Source of the DNA: Imbricaverruca yamaguchii
Taxonomy: Eukaryota; Arthropoda; Thecostraca; Neoverrucidae
Direction: 5' to 3'
NCBI GenBank assembly: GCA_034440575.1
Contig: JAOTOL010001558.1
Location: 312,501 to 376,500, forward strand
DNA length: 64,000 nucleotides
Part shown: piece after piece, positions 46,388 to 57,733 of the stretch
Numbering within the stretch: position 1 is the first letter of the stretch
How the letters are laid out: every line of letters starts with the position of its first letter
Notes under the pieces: generated by a model
What the model saw: only the letters and a program-made list of their open reading frames with translations
The model's database searches: none
What the model was told of the DNA's origin: nothing
Made by a program: the position numbers and the translations under genes

Positions 46388-48559
46388 ATGAAGACCCGCG
46401 CTTCCACCAAAGGGCTTTTGGTTCCTTCTGAACTAAAAACAAACCGACTGCCCACGAGAATTGACGTTCTGAATTACTTGAGTAAAGTGAATAGAAGCGT
46501 TGCGAACAAAAGGTTGAAAGAGAGGCTAGCACCCCATATAAAGTTTGTCGCGGAAAGTGTGATGAAAATGTGGTGCTGCGAAAGAATACCAATTGTTGGG
46601 AGGGCCCGAGTCGAACATATGGTTCGAGAATGCTGCGATCGCTACTTGCGATACATGAAAACTGCTGGAAAGAAGTCGACATCACCAGGTGTACGTCCGT
46701 CCGGTGACGAGTGGTTTGGAACATTGTTTGATATAGCCCGCTGCAAATGTGCTGATATCGATAGCTGCAAATGTGCGATGGCCGACAAAGTGCCACGAAT
46801 GGAGTTTCCCTTTGTCCAAGACCAGAGAGGGCCTCGCCAAATGCGAATCGGCACCGCAGATATCCGTGAAACCACTCGTCGACGCGCCATGGACGAAAGG
46901 AGGCGTCTGACCGCCGAGAGAGTCACATCACCACAACCGGGACCTTCTGGAATGGCCCAGCTAGATTCAAATTCAGACCAATATTCCGCCACAGATTCAT
47001 CATCGCTCACATCTGTAGTCAATGAGTCAGAGTATATGGTGAACAGTAGCACAGACAAACTGCTAAATACGGCTCTAGCAGCAGATCGGTACGGAGTGTC
47101 TAATCGTGCGTGTGCTGCGATCATAAACGGTTTCCAAGTGGACCTTGGTCGGATCACTTCTGACGACATGGACTGCATAGTGGATAGCAAAAAAGTATGG
47201 CGAGCAAGGGATCGGATTAGAAGAGGGGTAGTAGCCCAGAGCCATGAGGATCATGCAGGTCGTGTATCTGGTCTCTACTTCGACGGTAGAAAAGACGACA
47301 CGCTTATGACAGACAGTTCAAAGAAGACGGAAGAGCACATTGTGGTTGTATCCGAGCCAGACAGTGCATGTTTAGGACATTTTACCCCACAGACTGGGAA
47401 AGCGGAGGACATTTTTCAGGACCTGAACGCCGTGGCATATGAGTTTGGTGCGGATGTTTCTGTGCTTGGCTGTGACGGCACGAGAGTTAATACTGGCCAA
47501 AAAGGTGGTCTTATCCGTTTGTTTGAGCTCGGACAAAAACGCCCCGTCCACTGATTTGTGTGCCAACTTCATGCAAATGAACTTAATCTTCGTGCAGTAT
47601 TTAGCCAGTTAGATGGAGTCACAACAGGACCTAAGTCGTTTAGTGGGCTGATTGGCCGGGCTGCTGAAGGCGCAGTAGAAACCTTGCCAGTGGTCGATTT
47701 TGATCCAATCGATGGCGGAAATGTTTCAGAAATGACGCAGGAGATTCTCAGTGACCTAAGTTCAGATCAGGCTATTCTGTACAGTCTGGCGCGTAGTGTC
47801 CAGAAGGGCTGTATCTCAGATAGAACTGCGAAAAATGAAGATCGGTCCACTAAACCACTCCAGGTGGCTGACTTTGGCGGCGCGAATTCTCCGGCTCTAC
47901 ATATCAACCGAACAGCCATCAGACAGTCTGAGAATGCTAGCGGAGTTCATCGTGGGCCACTATACTCCCATCTGGTTCTGCATCAAGAAGACTGGAAATG
48001 TTCTGACGGTCCTGGCAATGCGCTGCACAGCGTGCAACTTCTCAAAAGTTTGCGACCTGAGATAGCGGCTATGGTGCAGCCGGTAATACAGCGCAACAGC
48101 TACTGGTGTCACCCTGAGGCAATACTGCTAGCAATGGCAGCAGGCCAAGATCAAGCCACACGGGAAAGGGCGGTCACTCAAATCCAGCAGTGTCGCAGAA
48201 CTCAAGTCGATACTGACGAAGTGCGGAAGTTCAAGCTTCCAAAAGTGAACATGGGGGCAAACAGCATCATGGAGCTGATTTGTTGGTGTAATGAGGCGAC
48301 AACCGAGCCGCCCTTGACGCAACAACTGTCCGATGATGACTTACTGGACATCATCGCGAGTCCTCTCGAAGTACCACCATACCCCGTGCACAGTCAGACG
48401 GTGGAACGGATGGTGCAAGTGGTGACCGAGGCGTCTTTGAAGGTAATTGGTGAAGAGGCCCGCCACGGTTACAATGTGGCGAAGTTGAAACACAAGTCAG
48501 CAATGCCAGTGCTCAGCAGCAAAAAGGATTTCATGTCGGGTTTTCTGTCGAGCATGTAG
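46388..48559 (+). pseudogene. DDE-transposase-like gene of the 5.7-kb element, decayed
   Basis: ATG at 46,388 opens a 388-codon frame ending in TGA (47,552-47,554). The same frame continues for another 334 codons to 48,559, so a single nonsense codon splits one ~720-residue protein. Landmarks: a cysteine-rich CKCADIDSCKCAMADK near residue 118-133; a serine-rich linker; VVSEPD near 320; VLGCDGTRVNTG near 360; then, beyond the TGA, FVCQLHANELNLR with a C-x2-H motif and TTGPKSFSGLIG; VIQRNSYWCHPEAILLAMAA; and a tail TEASLKVIGEEARHGYNVAK. Between about 47,835 and 48,000 the conserved-looking sequence (NHSRWLTLAARILRLYISTE, FIVGHYTPIWF) is in another frame, so two compensating frameshifts exist. 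I recall similar unannotated proteins in several invertebrate genomes, but this is memory, not a search. Confidence 0.7.
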
Positions 48560-48969
48560 ACAAGTAGTACAGTTATAAAATGATAGTTCGTACAAAAAAT
48601 GTGGCCGCTCGTACAAAAGGTGACGTCGCTGTATGCCGGTCTCCTTCGGTTGTAGTGGAATGGAGCATGATGCCGATTTCGCCTGGTCTATTTGTCATAA
48701 CAATAAGATATCAAGTGTCTCAGAATGATTTAATTGGTCTTCGATGTAAACAGACGAGGAATTTTAAAGATGTTCAAGCTTTCAGAAGTGAAAATATTAG
48801 CATTATACGCCGATAGATCTACTGATTGAAAATGGAACCAACAAGCGACGTAAAGTGAACCTTTCTTTCATGCGTCAGATATCCAGGCAACTTATTAAGC
48901 GATTGGTGCTTATCAAAAGCCTTTTACCCCACTAAACACTTTCATTGAGTGTTATTAACGAGCTTCATC

Positions 48970-50207
48970 ACCAGAATCCATTCATCAGTCATCAACAGCA
49001 CCGACTACCGCCTTTTTCGTCACAGCGCCGCGGCGGCGCTTCGACGGTGGCCGGACGCGTGGTGTTAGATGCCAATCGCAACGGAGCGCCATCACTGTAG
49101 ACTTCAACGCCGGGCGCCCGGCAAATTTGCTTCTTTATCGGCCTGTCGCATATTTTGTTTATTGTTTGATTTCGATTTGGTTTCGACCACAGGTTTTTTT
49201 AAGGTGATCTGCACGATAATTTCACTAAGCAAAGTGCAATTTCCAAAAAAAAGTCCTTCGTGACACACCCTAGCGTACATGCACCGGCAGTTTTTGCCCG
49301 TGCAAACAACTAAGAGGGACCTAGAGAATATACTGAAACGACTGTTAATTCCATGGAAGATAGAACTGGGGTGCTCTATACCGTCCAGTTCGTTGTGCTC
49401 CGCACCTTCGCGCGATGTTTGCCTTGGATATACCAGTGTTCATTGATTGATGTCCGACATCCTTTGGGAGAAAAATGGGCATCTATGGTCCCATGGTGAT
49501 CACGGTTAATTTCTAAAATAACGGCGAATTGTAATCATTTGTATCACCAACGTATATTATTTTCGTCTGAAGGTGATGTGGAAAGGCTATCTGAATGTTT
49601 CAACATACAACGAATAGCTACCTATTCGTTGCATGTTGAAACATTCAGATAGCCTTTCCAGATAGCCTTGTATTTGGTATGTGATGCACATGCGTACAAA
49701 GCAGTGTCCCTCAATCTTGCTGCTATGTAGTTCAAACAGCGAATAAATATAAAGCTTTGTCTATATTTATATGCCAAGTGAGCGGTGCTGAAGTCTTCAA
49801 ATGAGTAGTTGCAGAAACCGCGGCTGTATCATGATTTTTGCTTGTTTAGATCTCAGAGTTCCTTGTATGCCTCGAAATGGACATTTGCTGATGTATCAGA
49901 AGACATAAGATAGCCGATATTTTCTTAACTATCGATTTTTCAACATTATTGCGTTGTGTCAATCGACTCAGCCCGTCGAGACGATCAATAAGAGGTGCTA
50001 TTTGACCCCCTTATCTGGATTGCTTCTCACAAAAAATATGGCGCCGAATGCCGAAAACAGTCTTTTTCAAACGCATTTTGAGAAGAAATTGCCGATTGTC
50101 CAGCAATTAAATTTGTATTCCAAATTGTTAGGCACATATCAAAGCAAAATAAAAACAGTAGCCGCTTTTGATATCACCACTTAGAAAACTATCCACACAG
50201 GCTAATG
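48970..50207 (-). repeat. Right terminal inverted repeat of the 5.7-kb element
   Basis: It is the partner of the left repeat. It contains an extra 39-bp fold-back (49,579-49,660) that the left repeat lacks. Confidence 0.9.
49579..49660. repeat. 39-bp inverted repeat created inside the right TIR
   Basis: The left arm (49,579-49,617) and right arm (49,622-49,660) match at 38 of 39 positions with a 4-nt spacer, CTAC. The left TIR at the homologous place (about 45,062-45,105) has only one copy, so the second arm was added in the right TIR. Confidence 0.93.
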
Positions 50208-51775
50208 CATTATCATCACACCGACATTCATCATTGACCAACGATTCCTTCACGTAATTACCAAGATCTCCGAGAAGATCTTCCACCTCTCACAAATTGC
50301 GAGAGCACAAGACGCAACGAACAGCTGGCAGAGACGAAGCAGTGAAGCTAGACACCACCAAGGCTTCGACGCCGCAGGCACCGCGGAACGGCCATTGCCA
50401 GGAGCAACACAAAAAGCCGGGCGGTGCCGCAGGCGTGCTGTCCAAGCCGCGCCAACGCCAACTGCTTAAGAGCCCAACCAGAAGCCTCAAGACCAGCCTG
50501 CCACTACTTCGACTTCAACTGTGTATTTCCTGCCCAGCTCTGCACTTTCGTCTTCCAGTCTACTCTACACCTCAGCTCGACTCCAGGTTTGTCCGGCGGT
50601 GCCGCCAACCCCCCACCCCCATATACCGCCGATATCTGTATTCTGTAACCGTGTACACCTATCTGTCCTAACCCAACGCCGAACCCACAACCCTCTACAA
50701 CACCAGACATGAACTCAGACACACTGGACACACCGACGGGCGACTTCTACCTCTGCCGCCGGGATGACGGGAAGCCAATGGGCTCCCTTGACCCCTGGAC
50801 GGTGGAGGAGGAGATCACCCGTCGGACACGACAGCCACTCCACGCACACCAGATACGCTCAGAAGCACTCCTAATACAATCATACACCTTCAGCGACGCA
50901 GACATCTTGACACACATCACTAATATCACCGGAATACCTGTCACCATAACACCGGCCGCACACCTCAACAGCTCTCAAGGCATGATATACGCACGGGAGG
51001 TGGCCTGGATGACGGAGGAGGAACTGGTTATTCGATTTAGGAGCCAGGGAATTCCCTCCGTCTACAGGCCACCTGCGCCAGCACACAAAGAAAACCCACA
51101 CACACACTCATACTGACCTTCAACACTAGACAGCCACCAACACACGTTAAAGCCGGCTACATTAGGTATAAGGTCACGCCACGAGCACCCCTCCCCCGAC
51201 GCTGTCAGTACTGTCAGCGGTACGGACACTCGAGAGGGGGGGGGGGTGCCATGATACAACACCCACCTGCGCAAATTGCGCAGGACGACGCGACATGGGC
51301 ACGTGCACCTCCAGTACACAACTCTGCGTCGGCTGCGGCTGGAACCACACCTCCCGGGACAGGGCCTGCCCTCGGTGGGCGAAGGAGGAGATTCTCCGCC
51401 TCGTCCACCTTGAGGGCTGGGCCCTGCCGCGGGCAAGGTCGTGGGTCAACAACCAGCAGTCGACGCAGACTTTACAACACCACAGCACATACACACACTC
51501 GACACAGACACAAACATCACATACGAACCCACTACCAACCAAAGAATCTCAGACAGACCCAGCAATCATAATCAGGTCACAACCCACAACAACAAAACAA
51601 AACAAACCCCGACACCACTCACCCACCCATTCAACACGGGAACCGCCCCAAGTGCCACAACGAGGATCACAAAACACATCGCCAGTCCCAGGATCATCAG
51701 GACCACAAGAACCATTACTGACACCATTCGCAGTGCGCAAAAACCTGCGCGTACACTTTTTTTCTTTCTTTTTTT
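50208..51775 (+). mobile_element. I-type LINE fragment: 5' UTR and ORF1
   Basis: A C/A-rich leader (50,208-50,708) precedes ORF1. The element stops at a T-rich stretch near 51,757-51,775. No endonuclease or RT follows on this strand, so the copy lacks ORF2 or is truncated. It is followed by an oppositely oriented L2/Daphne-type LINE. Confidence 0.65.
50709..51775 (+). pseudogene. LINE ORF1 with three zinc knuckles, frameshifted
   Basis: The frame starting at 50,709 (MNSDTLDTPTGDFYLCRRDD) holds an RNA-binding-like region (QIRSEALLIQSYTFSDADIL, TNITGIPVTITPAAHLNSS). It shifts near 51,100 into LTFNTRQPPTHVKAGYIRYK and RRCQYCQRYGHS, the first zinc knuckle. An 11-G run (51,236-51,246) then shifts the frame again, to CANCAGRRDMGTC and CVGCGWNHTSRDRACPRWAK, the second and third knuckles, and a helix EEILRLVHLEGWALPRARSW. 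This order (domain, three CCHC knuckles, ...P.ARxxV) is characteristic of ORF1 gag-like proteins of I/Jockey-group LINEs, which bind the RNA and form the retrotransposition particle. The tail is rich in T, Q, S and P. Confidence 0.82.
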
Positions 51776-52208
51776 AATTCCCCTACCCATTAATAGGTAG
51801 GCAGGAGTGCCCTTCCATACCCGTGCGACCTAATTACGTTAAATTCCAAGGGTGAGAGGTGGGTCATGGTAAGCAAATCAGGGCAGGTCACACCACTCCC
51901 CGCTCCTGTTTCTTGCTGCCCAGATCCCGCCACCAGATATTAGTAAAAGATGTTCCTGAAACCCTCTCAGACAATCAGCAATGCTAGTAACGTCTTCGAG
52001 GGCTCCACGAAAATAACTGCTATAGGTGTTAATGGGGAAATAATACAAAATCATAACCTTGCACATGCATTTCCTAAACTACTACTACACTAAGGAGAAA
52101 GGACGACCAAGTATGAAGAGGAAGAAAGAAAAGAAAACATGATTCTTGAACGAAAATGTCCAAATGATACCAGATCACCATGCATAGCACATTACCATTA
52201 CCAACATA
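51776..52208. other. 3' UTR region between two LINEs
   Basis: Non-coding sequence between the I-type ORF1 and the L2/Daphne-type ORF2 stop at about 52,209. It probably contains the 3' UTRs of both. No tandem or poly-A signature clearly marks either end. Confidence 0.35.
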
Positions 52209-54058
52209 TTATTGAAAAAGTTCATATTTTCTAATAATGTATTGTCTGATGTGTTTCTTCAACATCATTTTACTCCTAGGTACATCATCAATCCTGTGGA
52301 AGTGAGAGCAGATTATTTTATTCCAGACTTTTGGTGCAATAAAGGGTAATGAAAACATTCTATAATTGATATCAGAAAAGGGTATTTGAAAATGTTGACT
52401 AACTCTGAGGCCACCTTGTTCATAAAGTTGAAACATATTAGAAAGAGGTGCTGGTAATGATTGATTTAGAAAACCTAGCATGATGTAAATACATTGCTCA
52501 TCAACTATGTCCAGAAGCTTTAGAACTCTATGTTTAATAAACAATTCATTTGTATGGTATAAGTACGGTTTCTTATCAACAATCCTAATAACACGCTGCT
52601 GCAGCTTAATAATTTTATCAAGCTTAGAGTGATACGTACTTCCCCAGACAACAGCACAGTAATTTAAATATGGCAATATTAGAGAATTATACAGAAGAAG
52701 CAATTCACAAGTTGATAAAAAGTACCTAGACTTGCCTATAATTCCGGTATTCCTGCTAAGTTTTCAAGAAATGGCATTTATATGGCTTTTCCATGTCATG
52801 CCTTCATCAATAAATACACCTAAATATTTTATACAGCTATGCCTTCTAATATTGGAAGTATTTATTTTGACATGAAGCTCATCACATGGTTTTCTGGAAA
52901 AAAAAAATTGATATCCAGTCTTCTCAGCATTAAAAGATAATCTGTTGGTATGAAACCATGTAATTATTTTGGGTATTACCTCATTTACTTTACTTTGTAA
53001 TTCAGAATGATCATTAGCTGTAATAGTGACGGCAGTGTCATCTGCAAATAGGTAAAAGCTAGCCAAATTGGAAACATTGCAGAGATCGTTAATGTATAAG
53101 GTAAATAGCAGAGGTCCAAGAATCGAACCTTGAGGAACACCTTTTGTGATATGTAATGGTTGGGAGATGATGTCATGTATCTTGGTTCTTTGGGATCTAT
53201 TTCATAAGTATGAGGCTAACAGTTTATGTATATTTCCTCTAAAGCCAATAAAGTTCAATTTTTGTAACAAAATGCTGATGCTGACGGTGTCAAAAGCTTT
53301 TTTTAAATAAAGATACAGAGTACAAACTAATTTATTATTTACAAGGGATTTAGTTACTTCGTTATGCATCAGAGCAATTGGCACGTATGCGCTGTTTTTT
53401 TCTGAAGCCGAATTGCAATGGGTGCATGATATTATTTTCATTTAGAAATGATGTTACCCAAGTGTATTAATCTTTCCAGTACTTTCGAAAATATTGGTAG
53501 CAAAGAGATTGGCCTATAATTAGTAAAGTTATTATTTTTCCCTGCTTTAAATACAGGAATTATAACTGCAGATTTTAATCTATCAGGGAATATTGCAATG
53601 TTCAGACAAAGATTAAAGAAATATGTTAGATGTTGCAAAAAACTTCTATATGTTCCAATCAAAATTTTTGCACTAATTTTATCCATACCTCCACCAACAG
53701 GGTTTAAAGTCTTAATAACGTCTTCAATTTGAGCATCATTAACAGAAGGAATATTGTTAATGCTTGCATAATTAGGCTGTGTAAGATAATTTAATGGACT
53801 GATGTGTGTCGCAGGAATTTTTGTTTCCAACTCACTACCTATCGTGAAAAAAAATGTATTAAATTTATCAGGTATTTGTTCATTTACACAGGCAGCCCCA
53901 TAGTTATCAGCAAAACACATTGGAGGAACAGTTTGCAATTCATTCTTGTTGATAATTTCATTCAAATACTTCCATGTTTTTTTGCCATCACCTTTGCTAT
54001 CCTGAAATGCCCTCTTGTAATATAATCGTTTCGCATCCCTAAGCACATTGCAAAGCAT
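52209..54058 (-). pseudogene. LINE reverse transcriptase and C-terminal tail, frameshifted
   Basis: Order on the minus strand: KTWKYLNEIINKNE; NPVGGGMDKISAKIL; IFPDRLKSAVIIPVFKAGKN; NYRPISLLPIFSKVLERLI; then LVCTLYLYLKKAFDTVS, where motif A is YLY instead of the expected YLD; GVPQGSI-type motif B (near 53,130); YLFADDTAVTIT with an intact FADD; WFHTNRLSFNAEKTGYQF; IKYLGVFIDEGMTWKSHI; and the tail LILPYLNYCAVVWGS ... TNELFIKH ... RSKMMLKKHIRQYII. At least four frame breaks and the motif A change show it is inactive. Confidence 0.9.
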
Positions 54059-54169
54059 TTAAGCATTTCCTATACATTTTGTATTTATTTTCATTCAGTA
54101 AAATTTTATTCCTAATATATTTTGCATATAGTTTATTTTTTGTATTTATTGAACACAAAAGTGCAGGGG

Positions 54170-55065
54170 TTACCCATGATTTAATTGAATTCTTTCTTCT
54201 ACTGGGTGTAAAAGTTTTAGATAATTTTTTATACCTGCTTCATAAGCCTTAATAAGTTTGTTGCATGCTTGATTAGCATCAGTGTCATCTTGAAAGGCTT
54301 CCAAGGTACTAATGAGGTGATCATTTAATTCACTGATTTTATTCTTATCAAAGACTGTCACTGAATGTCTTGTTATAGTTGTGCTTTGAATTAATGACAG
54401 ATTAAGAAAAACTGGAAAATGATCCAATAAATCATGAAGTAGAATTCCTGAATTGTTCACGACATTAACATCATTTATAAATATATTATCCAAAAGGGCA
54501 TCAGAATTATTAGAAATCCGGGTCGCTTTCGAGATGGTTGGGAAAAATCCATAGGAATTTAACATATTCATAAAACTAAGTGTGGGTTTATCAGAGTGAT
54601 ATTTCAAAAGATTGTAATTGAAGTCCCCTACTATGACACATGTACACTTAGTGTTTTCCAATGAATCAAGTATTTTTCCAAGTAGTCCATAAATAAAGTA
54701 TGGCTCAGGTTTGGAGGTCTATATATTTCCCCCACTAGGAATCTCTTTGCTGGTATACCCAACTTCATTTTGAGTTCCAGAAAACTTGTCTCAAAATGAT
54801 CACTCTCCAGGTCTTTTCTTTCCCTAGCCTCATATATATTACTTACATATATTGCTGTACCTCCACCTTCCCCTTCTTTTCTACTAGATGCAAAAAGATT
54901 ATAATTTTTTAGACTAAAATATTGCTCTAAATCTTTCTTCAGCCATGTCTCTGACACACAAATAACTGACCAATGAACTTCAAAATTTGCTAGAAGATTA
55001 ATAACATCAACTTTATTCTTCAGGGACCTTGCATTGACATGAAGTACTGGGAACCCAACATTCAA
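54170..55065 (-). pseudogene. LINE AP-endonuclease domain
   Basis: Two overlapping frames. The first: FPVLHVNARSLKNKVDVINL (N-terminal block), VICVSETWL (catalytic ET), GGGTAIYVSN, GEIYRPPN. The second: CVIVGDFNYNLL (GDFN), SNNSDALLDNIFI, LDHFPVFLNL (the equivalent of the catalytic SDH, with LDH here). These are the motifs of apurinic-like endonucleases that nick the insertion target. One frameshift near 54,650 separates the halves. Confidence 0.9.
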
Positions 55066-55070
55066 GTTAA

Positions 55071-56798
55071 GTGGTTGAGGTAATTAATAATATTTACACT
55101 GTGACAGTATATGTTCATGAGGGTATTTAATACTCAAATCATTCCCTAGCAGCTCCAATGTAGCTCCTTCAAGTTTAAGCCCACTCATTAATCAGGGAAT
55201 GAGCCAACTGGAAATGGTGATTAGTTCTGGAAATGGAAAACTTGGAATAATAATTGCGCATGAACAATGAACTAGAACACAAAATGGACAATGAATGATT
55301 GGAAAGTAAAATGGAAAAAGGAAATTAGAGGTAAAGCTCACACCATTAAGAATCATAGTTAGACAAACAAATCTAGATAGTTTTATGCTTAGATAAGATG
55401 ATAGAGGAGCAAGGATTCTATTGCAAGTGAAAGGAACACTTGCCAGGACCATGTGTGGGAAGTTGTCAACTATCCCTGCAGTAGTAAACTTCAGGAACAC
55501 CAGTTGTCCACGACACCCCTCCCTCCCTAGACAGCAATTTACAATTTAATGACAATAACATCTCCAGGCAGCATGCTCTCTCATATGTCAACATGATGGC
55601 AGACTAATACATGTTCAATGTTCAAAATAAAACAAAAAATATCAGATTGAAATGAATATAAGCAATTCAGCAAACTAGCTGCTTTCTGTTGTATTAACTT
55701 GCCAAGAACATCAACTGATGATGATCACATATTCAGAAAGAATACTCATTAACTAATTGCATTGGATGTTAGTCAAAGGTCATTGCAATATTGTTCATTC
55801 AAGCTGTGATTTTACAATAAACATTTACCTTGAGTTAATTTTATAAGAAAATTTTATCATGTTAAAGTTCCAATTACTAGACTTTCTGTTGATCAAGGGA
55901 CCAGGGAGCAGCATTGCCATGGTTTTTTATGGTCAATCATCTTTCATAACATATGGTACAGATGGATAGTTGTAGTATATGCATGCTATTGCAGTCTCAT
56001 ACAATCCCAGCCTCAAGTTATTGCAAGCTTGACATGATATGATCAAATTCATCAAGTTGATGATTGCTTTGAAATTAAAAAGTGCACAAGTGTATAAGTC
56101 CCCAGTGTCCAGGTTAAAATATTAAAACTGGTGCTTTTCAGCAACCCACATACATGCATACACACATTCACTCGACTTGTACCGAAGTTGGTCCAATAGC
56201 ACAATGGCAGACCAATCCGGTACCAGCCTGGGGGCTTGATGCAAGTGAAATGTCACATTGATCACCCAGAAGTATCAAGTCAAGCAAGCATTAAAAACTT
56301 GCACCAGTGAGGAGGTACAACATCACTGTTGGCATTTGGGTAGCAGTGTATGCCTGCATTCACACCAAATAAAGGTGCAGCATTCACAGGATGCTCCTCT
56401 GCCTCTCCAAAATGTCATGAAAGCATACTGACCAACACTCTAACCCTGAACAACCTGCTCTTCCTGACCCTGACACAGGGATGCTTAGTATCAGTGCATT
56501 ACATCTGATTAAAATTAGCTTAATATGTGATATGTGCGCGGAAACTGTATCATCCTTGAATGGACATTTTGAATCAAGAGATAATATTCATTTCTTGAAT
56601 ATTAATTTTTATTTATGGTTCGTTTCATCTTGGATGAATAATTAGTATTTATTTTGTGCAAAAGGACAGTAAGGCATGTAATCTTATATTGTGCAAGTTC
56701 CTGGCATTCTATTTATTGCAGATTTACTACCTTCCTGAATTTAAAAGCTGATGCACAGCTGTCCCAGGGAGGGAGGGAAAGCTGCTGACATCCGATGC
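55071..56798. other. No recognisable gene
   Basis: AT-rich unique sequence. The minus-strand frame 55,192-55,500 is hydrophobic (serine/phenylalanine-rich) without known motif. Nothing else supported. Confidence 0.4.
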
Positions 56799-57126
56799 CA
56801 ATGGGGTCCGCTACACAAATTTGGTCAGCGTTGGTTTCCGATGTATAAAATCACGCTGAATTCAAAAATGCTCATATTGAATGTTGAAAATGCCGAAATC
56901 ATGGAGAAAATCCACTTTCTTTAAATGCCCTCGGGGCAGTATTCACGCGTGACGTCCCTCGATAGTAAGCCAAATGGCGCATACGAGACAAACAATATAA
57001 ACGCGTATACAAGGTGGGAAGTTCATACGGCCTTGGGAAGTTCGTTCGTTGTGGAGGGTATCTATTAGTGTTTTGAGACATATTTTTCGCATTAAAGTCA
57101 GTCAGATTGGACTATTAACTGGAAGG

Positions 57127-57254
57127 ATGGAGCCTGGGTATGTAAAAGCGGATTCTAGAAACCTCCCTGACATAAATCACATCATGGTAGCTGAGTTTTT
57201 CTCCAAGTCCGACCTCCACGTGTCTGCTGAGATCCGGGCGGTGAAGAATCAGAG
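57127..57254 (+). CDS. Candidate first exon of a plus-strand gene
   Basis: ATG at 57,127 begins MEPGYVKADSRNLPDINHIM and continues VAEFFSKSDLHVSAEIRAVK, ending AATCAGAG at a donor GTGAGA (57,255). A TATAAA-type sequence (AATATAAACG) lies at about 56,992-57,001, upstream. The pattern (Y.KAD.R.LP.....MV.E.F......SAE.R.VK.QR) reminds me of the N-terminal block of unannotated SWIM/YqaJ-type proteins found in many invertebrates. That is recollection and needs a search. Confidence 0.4.
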
Positions 57255-57549
57255 GTGAGACATGATGGTTACAGGGGGGTTTGAGATTGTGGTACAGGAG
57301 GGCGGGGGAGCAGCAGCTGGCATAATTTATTTATGCTACTGGTTTTACCAATTAAAACTGGCTGGCAGAAAATGCTGGTGGCAAAAAGGATTTTAGTAGG
57401 AATGATGACATCAGTTGGCTGCCTATGGCTGATGGATATGGCTACATCCATAGCAATCTACAATTTCATAGACTTTTCCCCATGTTTGTACAAGGGGGGG
57501 GGGCAAGTTATTTTTCAATCGCAATCTAGGAATAAGCTGCAGCCTTTAG

Positions 57550-57733
57550 GATGGTTACTACCAGGATGCAGGCACTAGAGGATGAGGTCAGGGCCCTTAA
57601 GGCAGAGCTTTCCAAGCTCAAAGCTTCCCTTGCTTCACAGGGATGGCCAGAAGGGGTAAAATGTAAAGGGCAGTCTGTAGCAGGGGCATCATATGCCCAG
57701 GTGGTCACAGTGGGTATGATGGGAGGAGTTTGA
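57550..57733 (+). CDS. Candidate second exon: coiled coil plus SYAQVV
   Basis: An acceptor (CAGCCTTTAG) precedes 57,550. Joining to 57,254 restores a codon and keeps one frame through MVTTRMQALEDEVRALKAEL, a heptad coiled coil, then WPEGVKCKGQSVAGASYAQV and a stop at 57,733. The coiled coil followed by SYAQVV is typical of LINE ORF1-like or adaptor proteins, so the exon could also be an unrelated retroelement remnant. The frame agreement supports a spliced ~103-residue product, but no transcript evidence is available. Confidence 0.35.

Larger units (their letters stand above)
44526..50207 (+). mobile_element. 5.7-kb DNA transposon with ~1.3-kb terminal inverted repeats
   Basis: Outer ends are CATTAGCCTGTGT (44,526) and its reverse complement ending at 50,207. 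The inverted repeats run to 45,828 on the left and begin at 48,970 on the right. They are clearly homologous but diverged, with a non-matching interval (left 45,325-45,565, right 49,228-49,345). Between them lies one decayed plus-strand gene (46,388-48,559). Neither flank shows a convincing target-site duplication: the left flank ends TGCATGGA and the right begins CATTATCA. The gene layout is compatible with a DDE-type cut-and-paste transposon, but I cannot place it in a named superfamily. Confidence 0.85.
52200..55070 (-). mobile_element. L2/Daphne-type LINE, near-complete ORF2
   Basis: The minus strand encodes an AP-type endonuclease, RT and C-terminal tail in order over 2.9 kb, in several frames. 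It is the longest copy of its kind here and parallels the truncated copy at 21.5-23.3 kb. The minus-strand frame at 55,192-55,500 upstream is hydrophobic and unrecognised. The 5' UTR or ORF1 boundary was not found. Confidence 0.9.

Noticed and set aside
47552..47554. In-frame TGA of the transposase-like gene as programmed readthrough or selenocysteine
   Set aside because: The same gene has two frameshifts further on, so ordinary decay is simpler. The TGA sits where a tryptophan (TGG) would fit.
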